From assembly GCA_045133615.1 (NCBI GenBank), contig JBGUUQ010000139.1, forward strand, positions 1 through 12,260: a stretch of DNA of 12,260 nt, in the 5' to 3' direction. Under the pieces are notes generated by a model that saw nothing but the letters and a program-made list of their open reading frames with translations, made no database searches and was not told where the DNA came from. A program made the position numbers and the translations under genes. Of the stretch, positions 6,887 to 12,260 are shown one piece after another (the stretch's first letter is position 1; each line of letters begins with the position of its first letter). The stretch comes from M3 sp045133615. GTDB lineage: Bacteria > Bacteroidota > Bacteroidia > Bacteroidales > Muribaculaceae.

Positions 6887-7270
6887 CTATTTCTTTGGGA
6901 TAACTACTCCTGAAATTTTCACCACAGAGGTCTTGCTTTTTGCATTGGTCTTTATTCTCACTTCTTTGTGAAATTCTCCCGGACGACCCGCGGGATTGTA
7001 AGTGACCTTTATTTTGTCTTTTTCTCCCGGTTTAATCGGCTTTTTGGGGTATGAGGGAACGGTGCAACCGCAACTTGTTTTGGCTGACAAAATGATTAGC
7101 GGTTCGTCGCCTGAATTGACGAACTCAAATTCATACGACACGGAGCCGTTAGCCTCTTTAATATTGCCGAAGTCGTGAGACGATTCGGTGATTTTCATTT
7201 CGGGACCGTTGGCGAATGCTGCGCTGCATCCTAAGATGACGGTAACTAATAGTGATATGAGAGATTTCAT
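6887..7270 (-). CDS. Small single-domain DUF1573 exported protein
   Basis: 127 aa from ATG at 7270. An in-frame ATG at 7303 was rejected because it lies upstream of, or over, the -7 box at 7293-7300 and places 11 polar residues before a good signal sequence. Residues 1-20 are the signal sequence. ILGC (12-15) is a passable lipobox, so the product could be a lipoprotein anchored at Cys15, or be cut by signal peptidase I after AFA (20). The rest is one DUF1573 domain: SHDFGNI, NSGDEPLIILSAKTSCGCT (52-70), a GRPG turn, and a final VVKISGVVIPKK strand. The CGCT motif falls at residues 67-70, the same numbering as in the larger neighbour. First gene of the DUF1573-DUF1573-meaB run. Function unknown. 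Confidence 0.85.
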   Translation of the reverse strand: MKSLISLLVTVILGCSAAFANGPEMKITESSHDFGNIKEANGSVSYEFEFVNSGDEPLIILSAKTSCGCTVPSYPKKPIKPGEKDKIKVTYNPAGRPGEFHKEVRIKTNAKSKTSVVKISGVVIPKK

Positions 7271-7292
7271 GTCTGTTTCTGTTTTTAATTTG

Positions 7293-7300
7293 TAAAGATA
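7293..7300 (-). promoter_or_regulatory. Probable -7 box upstream of the DUF1573-meaB run
   Basis: TATCTTTA on the minus strand matches TAnnTTTG at all but the last base. It lies 22 nt before the chosen start at 7270, in an A/T-rich leader. I see no good -33 TTTG, so read-through from the TIGR02757 gene is also possible. Confidence 0.4.
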
Positions 7301-7334
7301 CAATTTAGAACAGCGGCAATGGGCCTTGATGTCG

Positions 7335-8117
7335 TTAATTTAGCTTAATACCATCTACTCCGATGCCGAAAAGGGCATAGTCGTACCATACGGGGTCGTC
7401 GGGACGGAAGCGGCGGAGGGTGTCGGTAAGTTCGATTACTGCTTTCCGGTCGTCGCTATGGCGTGACAGAAGACCGAGGTCGCGGGCGGTATTCCCTACA
7501 TGGACATCAAGCGGAATGTATAGTTGCGATGGCTTTATCACATCCCAGACTCCGAGGTCGACGATGCCATCGTTGCGCACGAGCCAGCGCAATGCCATGT
7601 TGATGCGTTTCAGGGCTGTTGTGGCAAGATTGCCGGGAAGACAACGGGAATCTGAAATGCCTTGATTGGCTTCGGAAAATGTGCGGTTCATCTCTGCCAC
7701 AAGTGTCCACGATGGAAATTCGGATGCGGCAATGGCCTTGGCGCGGGCAAATTCTGCAATGGAGCCGTGGCGGGCGTATATCGCGTGGAGTCCGCGGAGG
7801 TAGTGCCGGAGATTTGTCGCAAAGAATGTGCGGTGGATGTTTTGGTCGGGGAGTTCTTCAAACCCTTTGTCCATCACGTAGTCGAACGGACGATACTCCA
7901 TCAGCGAGAGCATTTTTTCGCAATTGCGGCAAATCATTTTGCGGTTGCCCCATGCGATAGTGGCACATAGAAATGAGGTGATTTCTATGTCCTGAAGCCG
8001 CTCGAAACGTCGGGGAAACTGCACAGGGTCGCGCTCAATGAATTCGACGGAATTGATGCGGGCGGCTTCGCGGTCGAGCAGGTCTTTGATTTCCGATTCC
8101 GAAAACTGTAAATCCAT
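7335..8117 (-). CDS. TIGR02757 (DUF2400) family protein, possibly HhH-GPD-like
   Basis: 260 aa, typical length for this Bacteroidetes-rich family of unknown function. Recognisable family segments are EITSFLCATIAWGNRKMI (45-62), LKRINMALRWLVR (169-181), QLYIPLDVHVGNTARDLGL (198-216) and DPVWYDYALFGIG (241-253). There is no signal peptide or membrane helix, so it should be cytoplasmic. The DVHVGNTARDLGL segment resembles the 'vDTHV.Rv..RLgl' segment around the catalytic Asp of HhH-GPD DNA glycosylases (MutY/Nth), which would make Asp204 a candidate catalytic residue; this is my inference from pattern, not a known activity. I find no clear promoter in the 118 nt upstream. The DUF1573 gene starts 64 nt downstream. 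Confidence 0.85.
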   Translation of the reverse strand: MDLQFSESEIKDLLDREAARINSVEFIERDPVQFPRRFERLQDIEITSFLCATIAWGNRKMICRNCEKMLSLMEYRPFDYVMDKGFEELPDQNIHRTFFATNLRHYLRGLHAIYARHGSIAEFARAKAIAASEFPSWTLVAEMNRTFSEANQGISDSRCLPGNLATTALKRINMALRWLVRNDGIVDLGVWDVIKPSQLYIPLDVHVGNTARDLGLLSRHSDDRKAVIELTDTLRRFRPDDPVWYDYALFGIGVDGIKLN

Positions 8118-8182
8118 AAGTTGATTGAAGGGGACTATGTTGAAGTGTAATTCGGTGACCGCAGATGCTTTTCTTGGTCACA

Positions 8183-8228
8183 TTGAGACGGCACACCCCT
8201 AAGTAGTGTCTTAGGGGTGCTGTCTCAA
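8183..8228 (-). terminator. Long hairpin after the C1 peptidase gene, possible terminator
   Basis: TTGAGAC (8183-8189) pairs with GTCTCAA (8222-8228), and after a small bulge ACACCCCTAAG-type sequence (8194-8203) pairs with CTTAGGGGTGT-type sequence (8210-8219) around a 6-nt loop. About 18 base pairs can form. On the minus strand the T-run (TTTTTT) lies before the stem, not after it, so it is not a textbook intrinsic terminator. It could act as a terminator, an RNA 3'-end stabiliser, or be a repeat-derived element. Confidence 0.5.
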
Positions 8229-8235
8229 AAAACTA

Positions 8236-9435
8236 TTAGAGGTTCATCTTTGTGGCAATGTCGGAGGGGATTGCTGCCTTGTTGACGAGAATGCTGATGG
8301 TCTTGGCAAGGAAGTAGGGCTCGGAAACGTAGAAATAACCATTGTAGAGCTGGTTGGTGTTCCACGAGTTTTTCACCTTGTAGTATTTGTTGCCATCTTG
8401 GTCAACTGCACGACCGATAATCACCATGCCGTGGTCGTCGGTGGTCTCTTGGCTGTCAAATCCCGCTTGACGTGATTCTTGAGTCACTTTTTCCTCTTTG
8501 CAGGGACCGTGGATTTTGAATCGCTCTTCTTCGCGGTCTTTGTCGGAGAGTTGTGTCCAACGGGCAAGTTCGGTGCCTTCGAGACTCTCTTCGTCGGTGG
8601 CAGCGGGAAGAAGGGCGTAGCCGTTACGCCATTTGAATCCGCCTTCGCTCACGTCGGCAGCCCAAACAACGGAATAGCCGTTGTCGATGGCTTTATCGAC
8701 GATTTTCTTCATCTCTTGCATGGGTACATTGTTGTACTGTCCCCAAAGCCAATTGTCGGCAACTTCGAGCACGAACGGTTTGTAGAACGGATGGTGGGTA
8801 AATGAGGTGACTGCTACATAGTTGTCGGCGGTCAATCCCATCTCTTGAGCGTAGGATTGCGGAGTGTAGGTCTTGCCTTTGTAGGTGAATGTTTCGGGTA
8901 CTTTTCCGAAATATGCATCGAGAATGGCTTCAAGACCGCGACGCCATGCCGTAGAAATTTTTCGGTTGGGGTTTCTTTTGATGGCATCGAGGTAGCCCTT
9001 CATGGCTGCTTCGAGCTCATAGTGGTTGTGGGATGTCTCTCCGTACTCCAATCCTGCATAGGCTTCTTCCGGAATGGCTCCGTAGCGTTCCCATACGTAG
9101 GGTACATCGAGAATCGAGCCGCCTTGAGAGAAGTTTACTGTGCCGTTCATGCGGATATATTTGTCGGCCTTGTCGAGGTAGCATTGGCGCACGACAAACA
9201 TTTCCGAGAGGTCGTGTTCGCCACCACCGCGATGGATGATTTCATCTTCAAAAAATGAGTTACCGGCAAAGCACCAGCATGTTCCTGATTTGTTTTGGTC
9301 TTTGACGGGTGTGGTTTTTACGATTTTTACATCGGTGAATTTGAATCCGGTGCTGTCGGGCACTACTACTTCGTCGTCGGCTGATGCGCCTGTGGCGATA
9401 AGCGCAATTGCGCTGTAAAGGAGGTATCTTTTCAT
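8236..9435 (-). CDS. Secreted C1 (papain-fold) peptidase, bleomycin hydrolase/aminopeptidase C-like
   Basis: 399 aa from ATG at 9435. An upstream in-frame ATG at 9462 lies inside the -7 box and was rejected. A signal peptide (MKRYLLYSAIALIATGASA, then DDE) predicts the periplasm or beyond, unlike the cytoplasmic PepC of lactic bacteria. Papain-fold catalytic residues are in order: oxyanion Gln47 and nucleophile Cys53 in QNKSGTCW, His335 in DDHGMVIIG, and Asn356 in KNSW. The large insert between Cys and His is typical of the bleomycin hydrolase (C1B) branch, which usually acts as an aminopeptidase, often as a hexamer. It has its own promoter and sits between terminator-like hairpins, so it is probably monocistronic. 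The substrate is likely peptide in the envelope (inference). Confidence 0.9.
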   Translation of the reverse strand: MKRYLLYSAIALIATGASADDEVVVPDSTGFKFTDVKIVKTTPVKDQNKSGTCWCFAGNSFFEDEIIHRGGGEHDLSEMFVVRQCYLDKADKYIRMNGTVNFSQGGSILDVPYVWERYGAIPEEAYAGLEYGETSHNHYELEAAMKGYLDAIKRNPNRKISTAWRRGLEAILDAYFGKVPETFTYKGKTYTPQSYAQEMGLTADNYVAVTSFTHHPFYKPFVLEVADNWLWGQYNNVPMQEMKKIVDKAIDNGYSVVWAADVSEGGFKWRNGYALLPAATDEESLEGTELARWTQLSDKDREEERFKIHGPCKEEKVTQESRQAGFDSQETTDDHGMVIIGRAVDQDGNKYYKVKNSWNTNQLYNGYFYVSEPYFLAKTISILVNKAAIPSDIATKMNL

Positions 9436-9459
9436 GATTTTTCGGTTATTTGTATAATG

Positions 9460-9491
9460 CAAATTTAACGAAAAAATCCATAATGACCGAA
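9460..9491 (-). promoter_or_regulatory. Bacteroidetes-type promoter of the C1 peptidase gene
   Basis: On the minus strand TAAATTTGC (9467-9459) matches the -7 consensus TAnnTTTG(C) exactly, and TTCG (9491-9488) lies 20 nt upstream as a one-mismatch -33 TTTG. The transcription start should be near 9453, about 18 nt before the start codon. No BlaI-like dyad is present here. Confidence 0.65.
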
Positions 9492-9523
9492 TTCGGGGAA
9501 GTAATAGTGTGTGATAATGCGAA

Positions 9524-9549
9524 AAGAGGCCGGCAATTGCCGACCTCTT
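9524..9549 (-). terminator. Intrinsic terminator after the M56/TonB_C gene
   Basis: On the minus strand AAGAGGTCGGC pairs with GCCGGCCTCTT around an AATT loop, 11 pairs with one G-U wobble that would be a mismatch on the plus strand. The stem runs into CTCTTTTCG, giving a short T-run. It resembles the recA terminator in stem sequence. Confidence 0.8.
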
Positions 9550-9585
9550 CTTGATGATAGCTGTTTCTATGTCGAATGAGGGGGA

Positions 9586-10878
9586 TTAGTTGTTGGTTGA
9601 ATCGGAGGGCGCGAATGTGATGGGAAGAGTGTATTTTACCGCCACGGGTTTGCCGTCCATCATGCCGGGTTGGAAGTTGTCGAGAAGACTTATCACGCGA
9701 CAGGCTTCTGCTCCGAATTCTTCACCGATGCGGTTCATTAAGACTTTTGGATCGATGGCTTTGCCGGTTTCTGTAATGGTGAATTGCACTATTACGCGTC
9801 CTTTCTTGGTTTTATCGGCACCTTCCGGCCAACGGAGATTTGCCGCAATGAAGTTCAGGAGTTCTTTATCTCCTCCGGGATACTGAGGCATGACATCGGC
9901 TGCGGTCATTACTTTTTTGTCGGTGGCTACGGATTTTTTCGTATCTTTGTCAACAGGAGCGGGCGCTTCGACCGAGGTGGGCGTAGACGCGATAGAGCCG
10001 AGGACTGATGCCACTGCGGGATTGTTGACAAGAACTACTGCGAGTGCCACTGCCGGCACGAGGGCTAAAGCACGCATGCGTGCTTTGCCGCGAGACTTTT
10101 TAGATAACATCATAGTTATACGTTTTTTGAGTGAACTGTGATTCAGACTGTTGGCAAGAGACTGGAACCTTGTGCCGACAGTCTTTTTTATTAGAAATAG
10201 TTGATATTGCTGTGGATTGATGCCGGAGGAGATGACACGTTGGTCGGCGGAAAATTCGTGTATGCTTTGCAGTTCGTCGCGAAGCATCCATGACGCGGGA
10301 TTGTACCAAGTGACGATGAGTGTCGCTTCGGCAATGAGCAGGTCGAGCCAATGGCGTTCGTCCAAATGAGCTGTTTCGTGGGCTATCGTGATGGGTGCTG
10401 TTTCGTCGTAATCATCGTGGCGCATCACTATCCATCGGCACCAACTGAACGGTACGAGCTTCGGGCGGTTGTGCAACACGAGGGTGTAGCGACCGCATTT
10501 CCGGCGAGGATTTCGGACTATGAGCCAAGCTAGCCCTCCGGCGGTGATGAGAAGACGCGTGGCCATGAATATTATTCCGATAATATATATCCAAAGAAGA
10601 TAGGTCAGCCATGGGGTATGGTGGATCGGTTCGGTCGGCTTGATGTCGATGTCGGTCGGAATGATCGGCGCGGCAGAAAGCTCGCCTATCGCTATATTAC
10701 CATGCGATTGCAATAATGTGGCAACGGGTATCACAGAGACTGTAACGAGGTAGATGCCAAGCAGAACGGCACGGTTGAAATGAAAGTGAGTGGTATGCGA
10801 TACTGTGGCTCGATACAGGGCATGCATCACTATAAGAATAGCGGATATTGCGATGGAGTATGCAAATAAGGTTCCCAT
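9586..10878 (-). CDS. BlaR1/MecR1-like M56 membrane metallopeptidase fused to a TonB C-terminal domain
   Basis: 430 aa. N-terminal helices lie at about 4-22, 36-56 and 91-119. The M56 zinc site is HETAH (167-171) with a third ligand, probably Glu208, in HEFSAD (207-212). A further helix (about 266-292) is followed by a Pro/Thr/Lys linker and a TonB C-terminal domain (about 328-423) beginning MPQYPGG and containing NLRWP, GRVIVQFTITETGK and LPITF. In BlaR1/MecR1 the metallopeptidase inactivates the BlaI/MecI repressor after a periplasmic sensor detects beta-lactam; here a TonB_C domain replaces the penicillin-binding sensor, so the signal is unlikely to be acylation by a beta-lactam. The blaI-like gene lies 16 nt upstream and a terminator follows, so the two form one unit. 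Target genes beyond themselves are unknown. Confidence 0.92.
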   Translation of the reverse strand: MGTLFAYSIAISAILIVMHALYRATVSHTTHFHFNRAVLLGIYLVTVSVIPVATLLQSHGNIAIGELSAAPIIPTDIDIKPTEPIHHTPWLTYLLWIYIIGIIFMATRLLITAGGLAWLIVRNPRRKCGRYTLVLHNRPKLVPFSWCRWIVMRHDDYDETAPITIAHETAHLDERHWLDLLIAEATLIVTWYNPASWMLRDELQSIHEFSADQRVISSGINPQQYQLFLIKKTVGTRFQSLANSLNHSSLKKRITMMLSKKSRGKARMRALALVPAVALAVVLVNNPAVASVLGSIASTPTSVEAPAPVDKDTKKSVATDKKVMTAADVMPQYPGGDKELLNFIAANLRWPEGADKTKKGRVIVQFTITETGKAIDPKVLMNRIGEEFGAEACRVISLLDNFQPGMMDGKPVAVKYTLPITFAPSDSTNN

Positions 10879-10894
10879 GGCGTTGTGGTATTAT

Positions 10895-11260
10895 TTATTG
10901 TTGATTTTTGTTTGTGACCTTGTCGATAAGCTCGCGAATTTCGTCGTCGGTGAGCTTTTCGTCTTTGAAAAGAGCGCTTACCACGCCTGATAGGGAGTTG
11001 CCGAAATAGCGGTCGACGACTTTGCGCAGGGTGGAGCGACTATGCTCTTCGCGAGATACGGCGGCTCGATAGAGAAATGTGTTGCCGGTCTTTTCGTGAG
11101 TCACATATCCTTTCTGTTCGAGCAGTCGCACGAATGTGGAGATGGTGTTGAAATGCGGCTTCGGGTCGGGGTGTAGGTCGACAATCTGCCGAACGTAGAG
11201 TGGTCCGCGCTCCCAGAATATCTGCATCAATTCTTCTTCTTTTTCGGTAAGAGATTTCAT
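10895..11260 (-). CDS. BlaI/MecI/CopY-family winged-helix repressor
   Basis: 121 aa from ATG at 11260; a longer start at 11284 would lie on the -7 box and was rejected. The winged-helix DNA-binding domain (about 3-68) has the family pattern LTEKEEELMQIFWERGP, a recognition region FNTISTFVRLLEQKGYV (37-53) and a wing at THEKTGNTFLYRA. The C-terminal half (about 70-121) is the dimerisation region. SALFKDEKLTDDEI (95-108) aligns by eye with the segment of staphylococcal BlaI/MecI containing the proteolytic N-F bond, placing the equivalent bond at Leu97-Phe98. It should repress its own promoter through the two dyads at 11290-11327 until the downstream M56 peptidase is activated (inference from the family). 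No beta-lactamase is nearby, so the symbol blaI is not assigned. Confidence 0.93.
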   Translation of the reverse strand: MKSLTEKEEELMQIFWERGPLYVRQIVDLHPDPKPHFNTISTFVRLLEQKGYVTHEKTGNTFLYRAAVSREEHSRSTLRKVVDRYFGNSLSGVVSALFKDEKLTDDEIRELIDKVTNKNQQ

Positions 11261-11281
11261 CGTTGTAAAATTTAGACATCG

Positions 11282-11313
11282 CAAATATAAACTAAATATT
11301 TTAGTTATGCAAC
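11282..11313 (-). promoter_or_regulatory. Promoter of the repressor-M56 operon
   Basis: TATATTTGC (11289-11281, minus strand) matches the Bacteroidetes -7 consensus exactly. GTTG (11313-11310), 20 nt upstream, is a one-mismatch -33 TTTG. The transcription start should be near 11275. The spacer between the two elements is occupied by the proximal operator-like dyad. Confidence 0.7.
11290..11306. promoter_or_regulatory. Proximal operator dyad AACTAAA-TAT-TTTAGTT
   Basis: A perfect inverted repeat with 7-bp arms and a 3-nt centre, lying exactly between the -33 and -7 elements of the repressor-M56 promoter. Its length and ACTA/TAGT core are like BlaI/MecI-family operators. A bound dimer would block RNA polymerase. 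Confidence 0.7.
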
Positions 11314-11327
11314 TAAATTGCTTAGTT
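11311..11327. promoter_or_regulatory. Distal operator dyad AACTAAA-TTG-CTTAGTT
   Basis: The same 17-bp dyad as at 11290-11306 with 6 of 7 arm positions symmetric. Its centre (11319) is 21 bp from the first centre (11298), about two helical turns, so two repressor dimers would sit on one face of the DNA. It overlaps the -33 element. Confidence 0.65.
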
Positions 11328-11414
11328 TTTTTGGCGAAAGTGTACGAATGCGAATCGGGGGTAAAATGATGTGCGGCTTGAATTGAGCTTTTTTATTGAT
11401 TGACAATATAAAAA

Positions 11415-11449
11415 GAAAGCGCCACGTCCCGGATGGGAGTGGCGCTTTC
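11415..11449 (-). terminator. Intrinsic terminator of pckA
   Basis: GAAAGCGCCAC (11415-11425) pairs perfectly with GTGGCGCTTTC (11439-11449). TCCC/GGGA inside the loop extends the stem to 15 pairs with one bulged base and a GGAT loop. On the minus strand it is followed by TTTTTATATT. It lies 24 nt after the pckA stop. Confidence 0.88.
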
Positions 11450-11473
11450 GCTATAATGAGTTGTTATGCTCGA

Positions 11474-12260
11474 TTAGAGTTGGGGACCAGCTGCTACGAG
11501 GGCCTTGCCGGCTTCGTTGCCTTCAAATTTCTTGAAGTTCTTGATGAAGCGTTCTGCGAGGTCTTTAGCCTTAACGTTCCAGTCTTCAACGTTGGTGTAG
11601 GTGTCGCGGGGATCGAGGATGTTGGGATCTACACCGGGGAGTTCGGTGGGAACTTCGAAGTCGAACAAAGGAATCTTCTTGGTGGGAGCGTTGTTGATAG
11701 AGCCATCGAGGATAGCGTCGATGATACCACGGGTATCTTTGATAGAGATACGCTTGCCGGTACCGTTCCAACCGGTGTTAACCAAGTATGCTTTAGCGCC
11801 GTTAGCTTCCATCTTCTTCACGAGTTCTTCACCGTACTTAGTGGGGTGGAGTGAAAGGAATGCAGCACCGAAGCAAGCCGAGAATGTGGGGGTCGGTTCG
11901 GTGATACCGCGTTCGGTACCTGCCAACTTAGCGGTGAAACCGGAGAGGAAGTAGTATTTAGCTTGCTCAGGAGTCAAGATAGATACGGGAGGAAGTACAC
12001 CGAATGCATCAGCAGAAAGGAAGATAACTTGCTTAGCGTGGGGACCCTTAGAGATGGGCTTAACGATGTTTTCGATGTGGTTGATGGGGTAGCTTACGCG
12101 AGTGTTTTCGGTAACGCTCTTGTCAGCGAAGTCGATTTTGCCTTCAGCGTCAACGGTAACGTTTTCGAGAAGTGCGTTGCGACGGATAGCGTTGTAGATA
12201 TCGGGTTCGCTTTCTTTGTCGAGGTTGATAACCTTAGCGTAGCAACCACCTTCGTAGTTG
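11474..12260 (-). CDS. pckA: ATP-type phosphoenolpyruvate carboxykinase, C-terminal part (5' end outside window)
   Basis: 261 residues are visible, about the C-terminal half of a roughly 535-aa enzyme; the frame is open to the window edge. It begins NYEGGCYAKVINL, the conserved segment just after the kinase motifs, and includes the LTPEQAKYYFLSGFTAKLAGTE region and NTGWNGTGKRISIKDTR near the C-terminus. The enzyme interconverts oxaloacetate and PEP with ATP/ADP (EC 4.1.1.49). In succinate-forming Bacteroidales it mainly fixes CO2 onto PEP to give oxaloacetate and gain ATP. Codon use is strongly biased (GCT, GGT, AAC, ATC, GAA dominate) compared with the other genes here, as expected for a very highly expressed protein. 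A strong terminator follows, so it is separate from the blaI-like operon. Confidence 0.97.
   Translation of the reverse strand, partial: NYEGGCYAKVINLDKESEPDIYNAIRRNALLENVTVDAEGKIDFADKSVTENTRVSYPINHIENIVKPISKGPHAKQVIFLSADAFGVLPPVSILTPEQAKYYFLSGFTAKLAGTERGITEPTPTFSACFGAAFLSLHPTKYGEELVKKMEANGAKAYLVNTGWNGTGKRISIKDTRGIIDAILDGSINNAPTKKIPLFDFEVPTELPGVDPNILDPRDTYTNVEDWNVKAKDLAERFIKNFKKFEGNEAGKALVAAGPQL

Noticed and set aside
9460..9491. C1 peptidase gene as part of the BlaI-like regulon
   Set aside because: It has its own promoter behind a terminator, and no AACTAA/TTAGTT dyad is present near that promoter.
10895..11260. Beta-lactam resistance module (blaI-blaR1)
   Set aside because: No penicillin-binding sensor domain and no beta-lactamase gene are present; the sensor side is a TonB_C domain.

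Overview
The window looks like chromosomal DNA of a Bacteroidales gut bacterium, possibly of the Muribaculaceae/Bacteroides type. The family assignment is an inference from gene content and signals. The evidence is Bacteroidetes-type -7 boxes (TAnnTTTG), few Shine-Dalgarno sites, an M56 peptidase fused to a TonB C-terminal domain next to a BlaI repressor, paired DUF1573 proteins, a TIGR02757 (DUF2400) protein, MeaB and an ATP-type PEP carboxykinase. Every convincing gene lies on the minus strand, so transcription runs from high to low coordinates. I see no tRNA, rRNA, CRISPR array or intact mobile element.

In transcription order: (1) The 3' part of pckA (12260-11474) ends at a strong intrinsic terminator. 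(2) A blaI-like repressor gene and an M56/TonB_C membrane peptidase gene (11260-9586) form a two-gene unit. Its promoter carries two 17-bp dyads, 21 bp apart, that look like the repressor's own operators, and an intrinsic terminator follows. (3) A secreted bleomycin-hydrolase-like C1 peptidase (9435-8236) has its own promoter and is followed by a long hairpin. (4) A TIGR02757 protein (8117-7335) is followed by a probable operon of two related DUF1573 secreted proteins and the GTPase MeaB (7270-4710), with gaps of 6 and 8 nt. (5) bcp and recA (4617-2944) lie 24 nt apart behind a consensus -7 box and end at an intrinsic terminator. (6) After a roughly 300-bp spacer with palindromic and repeat-like sequence comes a CHASE2-domain membrane protein gene. 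Its stop codon overlaps by 4 bp (ATGA) the start of a secreted caspase-fold peptidase gene (1437 to the window edge).

The housekeeping genes form two themes. pckA and meaB belong to the succinate/propionate metabolism typical of Bacteroidales. recA, bcp and perhaps the TIGR02757 protein concern genome maintenance and peroxide defence.

The most interesting unit is the CHASE2-caspase pair: an apparent extracytoplasmic sensor translationally coupled to a periplasm-directed caspase-like protease with an intact His/Cys dyad. I do not know a described function for it. The second is the BlaI/M56-TonB module, whose operator layout can be read directly from the sequence.
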